Of a stretch of DNA of 64,000 bases, positions 40,601 through 50,448 are shown piece by piece. The stretch is from positions 23,157 to 87,156 of the forward strand of contig NZ_LVJR01000017.1 in NCBI RefSeq assembly GCF_001617365.1, read 5' to 3'. How positions within the stretch are numbered: the stretch's first letter is position 1; each line of letters begins with the position of its first letter. The position numbers and the translations under genes are program-made. The DNA comes from Rhodanobacter sp. FW104-R8 (GTDB taxonomy: Bacteria > Pseudomonadota > Gammaproteobacteria > Xanthomonadales > Rhodanobacteraceae). Below the pieces are notes generated by a model. The model was not told where the DNA came from, made no database searches, and worked only from the letters and a program-made list of their open reading frames with translations.

Positions 40601-41477
40601 GAAGCATACGCGGAATCGTCACGCGGACCATTTCGCCGCTGCGGTGATCCGCAGCGATTCGCTGCGGCCTCATTGAAGCATGTATCTCAATGCCTAGACT
40701 GTTCCGCTGCAGGACGGTGATCCGCAGCGATTCGCTGCGGCCTCATTGAAGCGCGAAGGATGGCGCATGGAGTAGCCACGCCGCCGCCGGTGATCCGCAG
40801 CGATTCGCTGCGGCCTCATTGAAGCAGCGAGCGCGCGGCCAGCGGCGTGCGCTCGTTGTAGGTGATCCGCAGCGATTCGCTGCGGCCTCATTGAAGCTGC
40901 ATCACATCGGCGCCGATGCGGCCCTGCTCGGCAAGTGATCCGCAGCGATTCGCTGCGGCCTCATTGAAGCATCACCGGGGAATGGATCCGCATCAACCCC
41001 AAGAACGTGATCCGCAGCGATTCGCTGCGGCCTCATTGAAGCTTTCCGGATTTGAGCTGGCTGAGATAGGAGGGGCCTGTGATCCGCAGCGATTCGCTGC
41101 GGCCTCATTGAAGCGCCGGATATCGCGCAGGATCTACCTACACCCACTGAGTGATCCGCAGCGATTCGCTGCGGCCTCATTGAAGCGTGGCTTACGCCGC
41201 AGGCAACCCCGCCGATGGCGCGCGTGATCCGCAGCGATTCGCTGCGGCCTCATTGAAGCTCGAACATCGGGTGACGGTGCTCATCGATCTGCTTGGTGTG
41301 ATCCGCAGCGATTCGCTGCGGCCTCATTGAAGCTGTTGTAATAAGCGTCGGGATAGCTTGATTGTCCTCCGTGATCCGCAGCGATTCGCTGCGGCCTCAT
41401 TGAAGCTCCGTGACGGCGCTGGTCGCCGCCACGGAGCACACGGTGAGCCACAACAACCGCTGCGGCCTCGTTAAGGC
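31696..41477 (+). CRISPR. Type I-G CRISPR array, 135 intact repeats plus a degenerate one
   Basis: I counted 135 intact 36-bp repeats, the first at 31696-31731 and the last at 41371-41406, plus a degenerate repeat at 41443-41477, giving 135 spacers of 35-39 nt. The repeat begins GTGATCCG and ends ATTGAAGC. In between, CCGCAGCG and CGCTGCGG form an 8-bp stem around ATT, and the last 8 bases fit a crRNA 5' handle. Repeats look identical except the copy at 40137-40172, which has T for C at position 6. Transcription runs rightward from the leader. I noticed no identical spacers, but the check was not exhaustive. Confidence 0.98.
41443..41477 (+). repeat. Degenerate terminal CRISPR repeat
   Basis: A 35-bp sequence starting GTGAG and ending CGGCCTCGTTAAGGC lies exactly one 36-nt spacer after the last intact repeat. 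It keeps the repeat ends but has lost the left stem arm and one base. It marks the leader-distal, oldest end of the array. Confidence 0.85.
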
Positions 41478-41523
41478 ACGGCGACATGTGGGCCCGCTGC
41501 GGCCACGTGATGTAGTGATCCTC

Positions 41524-44500
41524 TTACATCCCCGCCAGCTGCCGCCGTACCACCTTGCGCCCTTGCCGCCGCGCCCACCACGCCCTGCGCCGCTCGGCGA
41601 GGCACGAGAAGATCACGTACAGCGCCGGCGTACTGAGCAGGGTGAGGCTTTGCGAGATGAGCAGGCCGCCGATCAGGGCGATGCCGAGGGGGCGGCGCAG
41701 TTCGCTGCCTTCGCCGAGGCCGATGGCGATCGGCAGGGCGGCGAGGATGGCGACCATGGTGGTCATCATGATCGGGCGGAAGCGCACGATGCACGCTTCG
41801 CGCGCCGCTTCCAGTGGCGGCTTGCCGTGTTCGCGCTCGGCGACCAGGGCGAAGTCGATCATCATGATCGCGTTCTTCTTGACGATGCCGATCAAGAGTA
41901 CCAGCGCGATCTGCGCCACCACCGAAAGTTCGGTGCCGGTGATCCACAGCGCCATCAGCGCACCCACGCCGGCGGCCGGCAGGGTGGACAGGATGGTGAC
42001 CGGGTGGATCAGGTTCTCGTACAGCATGCCGAGCACGATGTAGACGGTGAGCACCGCGGCGAGGATCAGCCAGCCCATGCCGCTCTGCGACTGCTGGAAG
42101 CGACGGAAGTCGCTGCCCATCTTCACCCGGATGTCGCCGGGCATGCGCATGTTCTGCACGGTGGCCTGGATGATCGCCATCGCCTCGCCCATGCTCACGT
42201 CGGGGGCGAGGTTGAAGCTGAGGTCCATCGTGGTGTACTGGTTTTCGTGGGTGATCTGCGACGGCGCCAGGCCGGGCTCCTGCCGCGCGAACGCGGTGAT
42301 CGGGATCATCTGGCCGCTGTTGGAGCGCACGTAGATGCGGTTGAGCGCCTCCGGCGTAGCGGTCTGCACGGGCAACGCGTTGACCACCACCTGGTACTGG
42401 TTGATGTCGGAGTAGATGGTGGACACCTGGCGCTGGCCGAACGCGTCGTACAGCGCGCCGTCGATGGCGCCGATCGACACGCCGAGCCGCGCGGCCTTGT
42501 CGCGGTCGATCACGATGTTCTGGCGCAGGCCGGCTTCGTCGATGTCGGTGCCGACGTCGCGCAGCTTCGGGTTCTTCTTCAGCTCGGCCTGCAGCTTCGG
42601 CAGCCATTCCTGCAGGCTGGCCAGGTCGTTGCCCTGCAGCGAGACCTGGTATTGCGCGCCCTGGCTGGTGCCGCCGCCACCGCTGGGCAGGTCCTGCACC
42701 GGGCGCAAGCGCAGGTTGAGGTCGGGGTACTTCGCCGCCTTGGCGCTGAGCCGCGCCAGCACCGCGAAGGTGTCGTCCTCGCGGCCTTCGGCGCGGCTCT
42801 TCAGGTCGATGTTGAACGAGCCGCTGGTGCCCTGCCGGCTGCTGCCCAGGCGCGAGCCCACGGTGGCCACGTCGGGGTCGGCCATCAGCATGGTGGTGAG
42901 CCGTTTCAGGCGCTGCTCGGATTCGCCGAACGACACGGTGGCGCTGGAGGTGGCGCGGCCCCAGATCAGGCCAGTGTCCTGCGCGGGGAACAGGCCGGTC
43001 TTGACCACGCCGAACAGGTAGAACGTGGCCACGATCAGCACCAGCGGGGTCAGCGAGAACGCCAGCGCGTGGCGCAGCGAGAAGTTCAGCGCGCGGGTGT
43101 ACGCGCGCAGCATGCTGGCGTGGAAACCGTCCAGCATGCGGGCCAGCCGCGACGGCCGCGCCTCCGGCTTCGCGGCATGCCCGCGGAGGAAGCGCCCGCA
43201 CAGCGCCGGCGTCAGCGTCAGCGAAACCGTCGCCGAGACCACGATCGCCGCCACCAGGGTCACCGAGAATTCGTGCATGAACATGCCGGTGATGCCGCCG
43301 GCGAACAGCAGCGGGATGAACACGGCGATCAGCGAGGCGGTGATCGACACGATGGTGAAGCCTATCTCGCGCGCGCCGGCGAGGGTGGCCTGCATGCGCG
43401 GCATGCCCTCGTCGATGTGGCGGATGATGTTCTCGATCACCACGATGGCGTCGTCGACCACGAAGCCGATCGCGATCACCAGCGCCAGCAGGGTGAGGTT
43501 GTTCAGCGTGTAGCCGAGGATATACATCGCCACGAACGCGCCGGCCAACGACAGCGGCACCGCCACCGCGGCGATCAGGGTGGGCGCCAGCCGGCGCAGG
43601 AACAGCGCCATCGTCAGCACCACCATCGCCAGCGAGATCAGCAAGGTGGCCTGCACCTCGTGCAGCGAGGCGCGGATGGTCGGCGTGCCGTCGAAGAACG
43701 GGGTCAGCACGGTGCCCGGCGGCAGGTAGCCGCGCAGCATCGGCAACTGCTGCTTGACCAGGTCGACGGTGGCGATGATGTTGGCGTCGGCCTTCTTGTA
43801 GACGTACATCAGCACGGCCGGCTTGCCGTGGAACCAGGCGGCCTGGTAGGCGTCCTGCTGGCCGGCGTAGACCTTCGCCACGTCGGACAGCCGCACCGGC
43901 GTGCCGTTGCGGCTGGCGATCACCAGCTGGGCGAAGTCGTCCGCGCTGTGCAGCTGGGCGCTGGCGCTGATCGACATGGTGGTGGTGCCGTTGGACAGGA
44001 AGCCCTCCGGCGAGGTCACGTTGGCCGCGCTCAGCGCGTTGCGCAGCTGGTCGGGCGACAGGCCCATCGCGTTCAGCGCGCGTAGGTTCACGTCGACGCG
44101 GACCGCCGGCGTGGCCGCGCCGGCGATCTCCACCGACGACACGCCCGGCAGCTGGCGCAGCCGCTGCGCCAGCTGGGTGTCGGACAGGTTGTACAGGTCG
44201 GCTGCCGATTGCGTGTCCGAGGTCAGCGCCAGCGCGATGATCGGGTCGTCGTTCGGGTTCGCCTTCTGGTAGCTGGGCGCGCCGTTGAGGCCGCTGGGTA
44301 GGTCCGGCGCCGCCGCGTTGATCGCCGCCTGCACGTCGCGCGCGGCGGCATCCAGGTCGGTGCCGGTGCGGAACATCATGAACACGAAGGTGCGCCCCTC
44401 GGAGCTGGACGAGCGCATGGTGTCGATGCCGGGCACCTGGCCCAGGTGCCGCTCCAGCGGCGCGGCCACGGTGGAGGCCATCGTGCTGGCGTCGGCGCCG

Positions 44501-44655
44501 GCCTGGCTGGCCTGCACGAAGATCGCCGGGAACTGCATGTTCGGCAGCGCCGCCACGCCGAGCAGGAAGTAGGCGATCGCGCCGGCCACGAACAGGCCCA
44601 TCGCCAGCAGCGAGGTGCCGATCGGACGTCGGATGAAGGTGCCGGAGATGTTCAT
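41524..44655 (-). CDS. mdtC: RND multidrug efflux transporter subunit, MdtC/MuxC type
   Basis: Inner-membrane RND proton/drug antiporter of 1043 residues, the full family length. It begins MNISGTFIRRPIGTSLLAMGL. The twelve-helix architecture with two large periplasmic loops is supported by GFVVDDAIVVIENIIRHI (TM4 region with the paired aspartates) and late helices such as LIGIVKKNAIMMIDFAL. It lies after mdtB in an A-B-C order like mdtABC/muxABC, where two different RND subunits form one pump. It ends 46 bp from the terminal CRISPR repeat, transcribed toward the array. Confidence 0.92.
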   Translation of the reverse strand: MNISGTFIRRPIGTSLLAMGLFVAGAIAYFLLGVAALPNMQFPAIFVQASQAGADASTMASTVAAPLERHLGQVPGIDTMRSSSSEGRTFVFMMFRTGTDLDAAARDVQAAINAAAPDLPSGLNGAPSYQKANPNDDPIIALALTSDTQSAADLYNLSDTQLAQRLRQLPGVSSVEIAGAATPAVRVDVNLRALNAMGLSPDQLRNALSAANVTSPEGFLSNGTTTMSISASAQLHSADDFAQLVIASRNGTPVRLSDVAKVYAGQQDAYQAAWFHGKPAVLMYVYKKADANIIATVDLVKQQLPMLRGYLPPGTVLTPFFDGTPTIRASLHEVQATLLISLAMVVLTMALFLRRLAPTLIAAVAVPLSLAGAFVAMYILGYTLNNLTLLALVIAIGFVVDDAIVVIENIIRHIDEGMPRMQATLAGAREIGFTIVSITASLIAVFIPLLFAGGITGMFMHEFSVTLVAAIVVSATVSLTLTPALCGRFLRGHAAKPEARPSRLARMLDGFHASMLRAYTRALNFSLRHALAFSLTPLVLIVATFYLFGVVKTGLFPAQDTGLIWGRATSSATVSFGESEQRLKRLTTMLMADPDVATVGSRLGSSRQGTSGSFNIDLKSRAEGREDDTFAVLARLSAKAAKYPDLNLRLRPVQDLPSGGGGTSQGAQYQVSLQGNDLASLQEWLPKLQAELKKNPKLRDVGTDIDEAGLRQNIVIDRDKAARLGVSIGAIDGALYDAFGQRQVSTIYSDINQYQVVVNALPVQTATPEALNRIYVRSNSGQMIPITAFARQEPGLAPSQITHENQYTTMDLSFNLAPDVSMGEAMAIIQATVQNMRMPGDIRVKMGSDFRRFQQSQSGMGWLILAAVLTVYIVLGMLYENLIHPVTILSTLPAAGVGALMALWITGTELSVVAQIALVLLIGIVKKNAIMMIDFALVAEREHGKPPLEAAREACIVRFRPIMMTTMVAILAALPIAIGLGEGSELRRPLGIALIGGLLISQSLTLLSTPALYVIFSCLAERRRAWWARRQGRKVVRRQLAGM

Positions 44656-44757
44656 GGGTCCAACGTGGGCGGAGGCTGGCGGGCAACGCGTGGGGGAATC
44701 ATCCCATCCTCAACGTCCATTCCGCGAAAAGGTTGATCGGTGCGCCTCGCGCCAAGA

Positions 44758-44792
44758 GCGCCCCCGCCCCTGCCTTGCAGGGGCGGGGGCGC
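44758..44792. repeat. GC-rich hairpin between mdtB and mdtC
   Basis: Perfect 16-bp arms, GCGCCCCCGCCCCTGC (44758-44773) and its complement (44777-44792), enclose CTT. There is no T-run, so it is more likely an mRNA-stabilising or attenuating hairpin within the efflux operon than a full terminator. Similar CCCTGC..GCAGGG hairpins occur near 50450-50556. Confidence 0.7.
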
Positions 44793-44803
44793 ACCGGCCA
44801 AGG

Positions 44804-47800
44804 TCATGCCGCGTGGCCGGCCTGGCTGCGGATCAGCGCGCGCCGCTCGCGGCGCGCCTCCAGCCAGTCGGAGAAGCGCTCCATGTACAGGTAGATCACC
44901 GGCGTGGTGTACAGCGTGACCAGCTGCGACAGCAACAGGCCGCCCACGATCGACACGCCCAGCGGCCGGCGCAGCTCGGCGCCGATGCCGTTGCCCAGCG
45001 CCAGCGGCAGCGCGCCGAGCATCGCCGCCGCGGTGGTCATCATGATCGGGCGGAAGCGCAGCAGGCAGGCGCGATGGATCGCGTCGCGCGCGTTCATGCC
45101 GGTGCGGCGCGCCTCGATCGCGAAGTCGATCATCATGATCGCGTTCTTCTTCACGATGCCGATCAGGAGCACGATGCCGACGATGCCGTCCACCGACAGG
45201 CTCATGCCGAACATGATCAGCGCCAGCAGTGCGCCGACGCCGGCCGGCGGCAGCGTGGAGATGATCGTCAGCGGGTGGATGTAGCTCTCGTAAAGCACGC
45301 CCAGCACGATGTAGATCACCACGATCGCGGCCAGCAGCAACAGCACCTCGTCGCCCAGCGAGGAGGTGAACTCGGCCGCCTTGCCGACGAACTCGCCGCG
45401 CACCTGCGGCGGGAAGTTGAGTTGTGCCTCGACCTGGTGGATCGCCGCCACCGCGTCGGACAGCGAATAGCCCGGCGCCACGTTGAACGCCAGCGTCACC
45501 GCCGGCAGCTGCTGCTGGTGGCTGACCACCAGCGGCGCGCTGGTCACCTGCGCGCTGACCAGCGCGGACAGCGGGATGTTGCCGCCGGCGCCGATCTGGA
45601 AGCCGATGTTGCCGGTGTTGCCGATGCCCGACGGCGTCGCCGAGTTGCTCGATTTCAGCTGGCCGAAGCTGGTTGCGTTGCTGCCGGTGAGCGCGCCGTT
45701 GCCGTTGCCGCGCACGGTGAGCTTGGTCAGCAGGTCGTCGCTGGTGCGGAACTCCGGCGCCACCTCCAGCACCACGCGGTACTGGTTGAGCTGGGTGAAG
45801 ATGGTGGAGATCTGGCGCTGGCCGAACGCGTCGTAGAGGGTGTCGTCGATGGTCTGCACCGGCACGCCGAGGCGGCTGGCCTTCTCGCGGTCGATGGTCA
45901 GCTTGAGCGCGTTGCCGTTGTTGGCGAGGTTGTTGTCGACGTCGGCCAGCTCCGGCCGCTGGCGCATCGCCTGGGTCATCTGGTTGGCGTAGCCGGCCAG
46001 CTCGGCCGCGTTCACCTCGGACAGCGAGTACTGGTATTCGGTGGCGGCGACGCGGCTGTCCAGGGTCACGTCCTGCACCGGCTTCAGGTATAGCGCCACG
46101 CCGGGGATGCCGGCCACCGCATGCTGCAGGCGCGGCAGCAGGACGTCCAGGCCGCCGCGCTTGCCGCGGTCCTTCAGCACGATGCTGAGCTGGCCCTGGT
46201 TGAGCGTGGGGTTGATCGTGCCGGCGCCGATGAAGGCGGCCACGCCGGCCACCGCCGGATCCTTGCGCAGCGCCTCGGCGACCGCGCGGGTGCGGTCCTC
46301 CATCTGCGGGAACGCGATGTTGTCGTCGGCCTGCACCACGCCGGTGATCAGGCCGGTGTCCTGCTCGGGCAGCAGGCCCTTGGGGATCACGATGTACAGG
46401 AACACGGTGAGCACCACCGCGGCGCCGGCGACCAGCATGGTCAGCCGCTGGTGATCCAGCACCCAGTCCAGCGAGCTTTCGTAGATGCCGACCGTGCGCG
46501 ACCACACCGTGCGCTTGCCGGCCGCGGCGTGGCGCTCGTGCGCGTCGTCGCCCTCGGGCAGCTGGTCGGGCTTGAGCAGGTAGGCGCACATCATCGGCGT
46601 CAGCGTCAGCGACACCAGCATCGAGATGGTCACCGCGATCGTGAGCACCCAGGCGAACTCGTGGAACAGCCGGCCGGTGACGCCGGGCATCAGCAGCAGC
46701 GGCAGGAAAACCGCCACCAGCGACACGGTCAGCGACAGCACGGTGAAGCCGATCTCCTTCGCGCCGACCTCGGCCGCCTCCTTGCCGTCCCTGCCCTGCT
46801 CGATGTAGCGCACGATGTTCTCGATCATCACGATCGCGTCGTCCACCACGAAGCCGGTGGCCACGGTGAGCGCCATCAGCGAGAGGTTGTCCAGCGACAT
46901 GCCGGTGAACGACATCACGCCGAACGTGCCCAGCAGCGACAGCGGCACCGCCACCGACGGGATCACCGTGGCCCACAGCCGGCGCAGGAACACGAAGATC
47001 ACGCCCACCACCAGGAACACGGTGAGGATCAGGGTGAACTCGACGTCGTGCACCGAGGCGCGGATGGTCACCGTGCGGTCGGCGAACACGTCCAGGTGCA
47101 CGTCGGCGGGCAGCGCGCTGCGCAGCTCGGGCAGCACGTTGCGGATCTGCTCCACCGTCTGCACGATGTTCGCGCCGGGCTGGCGGCGCACGTCCAGCAG
47201 CACCGCCGGCTTGCCGTCCGCCCACGCGGCGAGCTGGTCGTTCTCGACGCCGTCGACCACGTTCGCCACGTCGGACAGGCGCACCGGCGAGCCGTTCTTG
47301 TAGCTGATGATGGTGTTCTTGTACTCGGCCGCGTCCTTCAGCTGGTCGTTGGTGCCGATCGAGTAGCTCTGCGTCTTGCCGTTCAGCGTGCCCTTGGGCG
47401 CGTTGACGTTGGCCTGGGTCAGCGCGCTGCGTACGTCCTCCAGGGTCAGGCCGAGGTTGGACAGCTGCGCCGGGTTCACCTGCACGCGTACCGCGGGGCG
47501 CACGTTGCCGGCGATCGAGACCAGGCCCACGCCCTGCACCTGCGACAGCTTCTGCGCGATGATCGAGTCGGCCAGGTCGTTCACCTCGCGCAGCTGGCGG
47601 CTGTCGGAGGTGAGCTTGAGGGTGAGGATCGGCGCGTCGGCCGGGTTCACGCGGTTGTACACCGGCGGGTACGGCAGGTTGCCCGGCAGCGTGCCCTTGG
47701 CCTGGTTGATCGCGGCCTGCACGTCCTGCGCGGCGATGTCGATGTCGCGGTCCATCGAGAACTGCAGGATGATCGTGGACAGCCCGGCGGAGGAATCCGA

Positions 47801-48043
47801 GCTCATCATGGTGAGCCCGGAGATCTGCCCCAGGTTGCGCTCCAGCGGCGTGGTGATCAGCGCGGCCATGGTGCTGGCGCTGGCGCCCGGATACTGCGTG
47901 CTCACCACCAGGCTGGGCGCCTCGATCTCCGGCAGTGCCGAGACCGGCAGCTGGCGGTAGCCGAGGATGCCGAGCAGCAGCACCGCCACCATCAGCAGCG
48001 AGGTGGCGATCGGCCGGCGAATGAAGAGAGTCGAGAATCCCAT
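44804..48043 (-). CDS. mdtB: RND multidrug efflux transporter subunit, MdtB/MuxB type
   Basis: Inner-membrane RND transporter of 1079 residues starting MGFSTLFIRRPIATSLLMVAVLLLG. The paired-aspartate helix is visible as GFVVDDAIVMIENIVRYIEQG, and VGIVLLIGIVKKNAIMMIDFAIEA is present in the second half. A hydrophilic insert (DQLPEGDDAHERHAAAGKR) lies after TM6. With the adaptor gene upstream and mdtC downstream it forms the heteromeric-pump arrangement of mdtABC/muxABC. No outer-membrane channel or two-component system gene is next to it. Confidence 0.92.
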   Translation of the reverse strand: MGFSTLFIRRPIATSLLMVAVLLLGILGYRQLPVSALPEIEAPSLVVSTQYPGASASTMAALITTPLERNLGQISGLTMMSSDSSAGLSTIILQFSMDRDIDIAAQDVQAAINQAKGTLPGNLPYPPVYNRVNPADAPILTLKLTSDSRQLREVNDLADSIIAQKLSQVQGVGLVSIAGNVRPAVRVQVNPAQLSNLGLTLEDVRSALTQANVNAPKGTLNGKTQSYSIGTNDQLKDAAEYKNTIISYKNGSPVRLSDVANVVDGVENDQLAAWADGKPAVLLDVRRQPGANIVQTVEQIRNVLPELRSALPADVHLDVFADRTVTIRASVHDVEFTLILTVFLVVGVIFVFLRRLWATVIPSVAVPLSLLGTFGVMSFTGMSLDNLSLMALTVATGFVVDDAIVMIENIVRYIEQGRDGKEAAEVGAKEIGFTVLSLTVSLVAVFLPLLLMPGVTGRLFHEFAWVLTIAVTISMLVSLTLTPMMCAYLLKPDQLPEGDDAHERHAAAGKRTVWSRTVGIYESSLDWVLDHQRLTMLVAGAAVVLTVFLYIVIPKGLLPEQDTGLITGVVQADDNIAFPQMEDRTRAVAEALRKDPAVAGVAAFIGAGTINPTLNQGQLSIVLKDRGKRGGLDVLLPRLQHAVAGIPGVALYLKPVQDVTLDSRVAATEYQYSLSEVNAAELAGYANQMTQAMRQRPELADVDNNLANNGNALKLTIDREKASRLGVPVQTIDDTLYDAFGQRQISTIFTQLNQYRVVLEVAPEFRTSDDLLTKLTVRGNGNGALTGSNATSFGQLKSSNSATPSGIGNTGNIGFQIGAGGNIPLSALVSAQVTSAPLVVSHQQQLPAVTLAFNVAPGYSLSDAVAAIHQVEAQLNFPPQVRGEFVGKAAEFTSSLGDEVLLLLAAIVVIYIVLGVLYESYIHPLTIISTLPPAGVGALLALIMFGMSLSVDGIVGIVLLIGIVKKNAIMMIDFAIEARRTGMNARDAIHRACLLRFRPIMMTTAAAMLGALPLALGNGIGAELRRPLGVSIVGGLLLSQLVTLYTTPVIYLYMERFSDWLEARRERRALIRSQAGHAA

Positions 48044-48144
48044 GGCTATCCGTAACGTGTAGGTGCGGTTTCCGCCGCGATCATGGCCGGGGCACGGCCG
48101 GGTTCACGCAGCGGCGGTGTCATGCCGGGCCGGCACGCGGCCGC

Positions 48145-49386
48145 TCAGCCGCGACGGCGACCGCCACCCTTGCTGTTCTGCTTGGCTTTCTCCAATTCGG
48201 CCGCGGTCGGCGTCGCCGGCACTTCGCCGGGCTTCAGCGCATTGACCTTGCTGCCCGGCTTCAGGCGGAACTGGCCTTCGGTGACCACCCGGTCGCCGAC
48301 CTTGAGGCCGCTGCCGACCATCACATGGCTGTCGCCCACCTCGCCAGCCACCTGCACCGGCTGCATCTTCACCGTGCTGTCGGCCTGCACCTGGTACACG
48401 TAGTCGCCGTCGGGCCCGCGCTGCACCGCCTGCGCCGGGATCACCAGGCCGCCGTCGACGGTGTTCACCAGCAGTTGCACGTTCACGAACTGGCCCGGCC
48501 ACAGCTCGTTCTTCTCGTTCGGGAACTCCGACTTCAGGCGGAACGTGCCGGTGCTGGTGTCGATCTGGTTGTCGATCACCTTGAGCACGCCGCCGCCGGC
48601 GATCGGGTGCGCGTCGGTGCGGTCCAGCGCGGTCACCTGCAGCGCGGCGCCATCCTTGGCGGCGGCGCTGCGCACCAGGTCGAGGTTCTGCTCGGGCAAG
48701 GTGAACATCACGTTGATCGGATGCAGCTGGGTCAGCGTGACGATCGCGCTGGTGGTGGTGACCACGTTGCCGGGGTCGACCGCGCGGATGCCGGCCAGCC
48801 CGTCGATCGGCGACAGCACGCGGGTGTAGTTCAGCTGCACCTGGCTGTCGCGCACGTTGGCCGCGTCAGCCGCCACCGCGGCCTCGTACTGCGCGGCGGT
48901 GTTGCGCAGGGTGTCCAGATCCTGCTTGGAGATGTAGCCCTTGGCGGCCAGGTCCTGGCTGCGCGCCAGGTTGCTCTTCGCGGTGGCCTGCAGCGCCTGG
49001 TCCTGGCGCTGCTTCGCCACGGCCTGGTCGTAGGCGGCCTGGTAGGTGCGCGGGTCGATCTGCGCCAGCAACTGGCCCTTCTTCACCGGCTGGCCTTCGG
49101 TGAACTCCAGGCTGAGCAGCTGGCCGCCCACCTGCGGGTTCACGGTGACCGTGTTGAGCGCCTGCACCGTGCCCAGCGCGGTCAGGTAGACCGGCACGTT
49201 CTGCTTGACCACCGGCACCACGGTGACCGGCACCGGCGGCGTCTCGTCCTTGCCGTCCTTGCCCTTGCCGGCGCCCGCCGTCGCTGCCGACCCCGGGTCG
49301 GCGGGCTTGTGCAGCAGGCGCAATCCCACGCCGGCCACCACGATCACGGCAATCAAGATCAACGCGATCTTCCAAAAACGCGACAT
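48145..49386 (-). CDS. mdtA: RND efflux periplasmic adaptor, MdtA/MuxA type
   Basis: Membrane-fusion adaptor of 413 residues joining the RND pump to an outer-membrane channel. It has an N-terminal membrane anchor (FWKIALILIAVIVVAGVGL), then the barrel-sandwich lipoyl-like halves (LGTVQALNTVTVNPQVGGQL and SPIDGLAGIRAVDPGN), an alpha-hairpin between them rich in Gln/Ala/Lys, and a beta-barrel region (FPNEKNELWPGQFVNVQLLV). The tail is basic (KGGGRRRG). It is the first gene of the efflux operon. Confidence 0.93.
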   Translation of the reverse strand: MSRFWKIALILIAVIVVAGVGLRLLHKPADPGSAATAGAGKGKDGKDETPPVPVTVVPVVKQNVPVYLTALGTVQALNTVTVNPQVGGQLLSLEFTEGQPVKKGQLLAQIDPRTYQAAYDQAVAKQRQDQALQATAKSNLARSQDLAAKGYISKQDLDTLRNTAAQYEAAVAADAANVRDSQVQLNYTRVLSPIDGLAGIRAVDPGNVVTTTSAIVTLTQLHPINVMFTLPEQNLDLVRSAAAKDGAALQVTALDRTDAHPIAGGGVLKVIDNQIDTSTGTFRLKSEFPNEKNELWPGQFVNVQLLVNTVDGGLVIPAQAVQRGPDGDYVYQVQADSTVKMQPVQVAGEVGDSHVMVGSGLKVGDRVVTEGQFRLKPGSKVNALKPGEVPATPTAAELEKAKQNSKGGGRRRG

Positions 49387-49857
49387 GCGAAACTCCTGGG
49401 CTAAACGGTGCGGTCGGCCGGCACTCCACCACGCGGCACGCGTCGGTGAGGTGACTGGCGTCTTTCAGTCGGCGCCTGGTGGCGCCTTGCGGGGGGAGCA
49501 TAGGCGCAGTTCAACGGAATTGAACAATGCCGGTTGACAGGGGGGCGCCATGACCGATGGCAGGGTGGCCGGCCCGCGGCGGCCGTTTCCGGACCCGGCG
49601 CCGGCCGCCGCGGCATGGCGACGGATCGCCACGGAGGCCTGAAACTTGCCGCGCGCTTCGTCTATAATCCGCGACTGGTTCGGCTGCCCGATCCGTGAAC
49701 GGGTCGGCCGGCAGACATGATCCACGCCGCACACCCACTGGCGGCGACCCACACCGGGGCGAATCCATCGCGCTGGTGCGACACGGCAACAGGCAATTCA
49801 GGCAGGCCGGGGCAGCCATCGTGGCGTTCCGTCCGGCCCACTGACAGGAGTACGTGC
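49387..49857. other. Divergent region between mdtA and the cytochrome gene, with promoter and hairpin
   Basis: About 470 bp without a convincing gene. Rightward, a good -10 TATAAT lies at 49663-49668 with a weak -35 TGAAAC at 49640-49645, predicting a start near 49675 and a 5' leader of roughly 180 nt. Soon after comes a hairpin: CCGATCCGT (49688-49696), GA, ACGGGTCGG (49699-49707), extended by CTGC/GCAG (49684-49714). The mdtA promoter should also be here, but I see no clear boxes. Confidence 0.5.
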
Positions 49858-50391
49858 GTGAGCGGTCCCATGAGCAAATCCGATCAGAGCGTCCTGCGCC
49901 AGTTCTCGATCATGATCGGGGGTCTGGCGGTACTGACGGTGGTACTGATCTTCACGGCGCTGGCGATCCACGACCACGAGCCGAAGGAAACCAACCCGAA
50001 CCAGCCGGCCATGGTCGCCGCGCGGATCGCGCCGGCCGGCGCCGTGTACGCCGGCGACACCGGGCGCGCCGCGATGCAGGCTGCCGCCGATGCCGCCGCC
50101 AAGGCCGCCGCCTCGCAGGTCGCCTACGGCGGCACCACCGACGGCAAGGCGATCTTCGACCACCTGTGCACCAGCTGCCACACCTCCGGCGTGGCCGGCG
50201 CCCCCAAGCTGGGCGACAAGACCGCCTGGGCCCCGCGCGTCGCCCAGGGCATCGACACCCTGGTCAAGCATGCGATCGACGGCTACCACGGCCCGGACGG
50301 CAACTTCATGCCGCCCAAGGGCGGCAACCCGGCGCTCACCACCGAGCAGGTGACCAACGCCGTGCACTGGATCGCCGACCAGGTGAAATAA
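49858..50391 (+). CDS. Membrane-anchored c-type cytochrome (cytochrome c5-like)
   Basis: Electron-transfer cytochrome of 177 residues facing the periplasm. An N-terminal anchor (FSIMIGGLAVLTVVLIFTALAI) is followed by an Ala-rich linker and one heme domain with CTSCH, and a distal Met likely in NFMPPKGGNPALT. The C-terminal VTNAVHWIADQVK is typical of cytochrome c5/c551-like folds. I chose GTG 49858 because AGGAG lies 7 bases upstream; ATG 49870 is an alternative. A strong terminator follows. Confidence 0.85.
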   Translation: MSGPMSKSDQSVLRQFSIMIGGLAVLTVVLIFTALAIHDHEPKETNPNQPAMVAARIAPAGAVYAGDTGRAAMQAAADAAAKAAASQVAYGGTTDGKAIFDHLCTSCHTSGVAGAPKLGDKTAWAPRVAQGIDTLVKHAIDGYHGPDGNFMPPKGGNPALTTEQVTNAVHWIADQVK

Positions 50392-50417
50392 CCCCCCGCT
50401 TCAATAAAGTGAAAGCA

Positions 50418-50447
50418 AACGCCGCCCACCGGGCGGCGTTTTCGTTT
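50418..50447 (+). terminator. Rho-independent terminator after the cytochrome gene
   Basis: Stem ACGCCGCCC/GGGCGGCGT (50419-50427 and 50431-50439) with loop ACC is followed by TTTCGTTT. It lies 28 bp after the stop codon and is the clearest intrinsic terminator in the window. Confidence 0.88.
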
Positions 50448-50448
50448 G

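Noticed and set aside
31597..41487. Dozens of open frames across the array encoding repeated RPQRIAADH, NEAAANRCGS and DPQRFAAASLK peptides
   Set aside because: They are translations of the CRISPR repeat in different frames, with spacers between. No ribosome-binding sites; not proteins.
41410..48055. Long plus-strand frames opposite mdtC and mdtB (891 and 644 codons)
   Set aside because: Composition is His/Arg/Gln-rich antisense shadow of GC-rich genes, with no domains or start signals.
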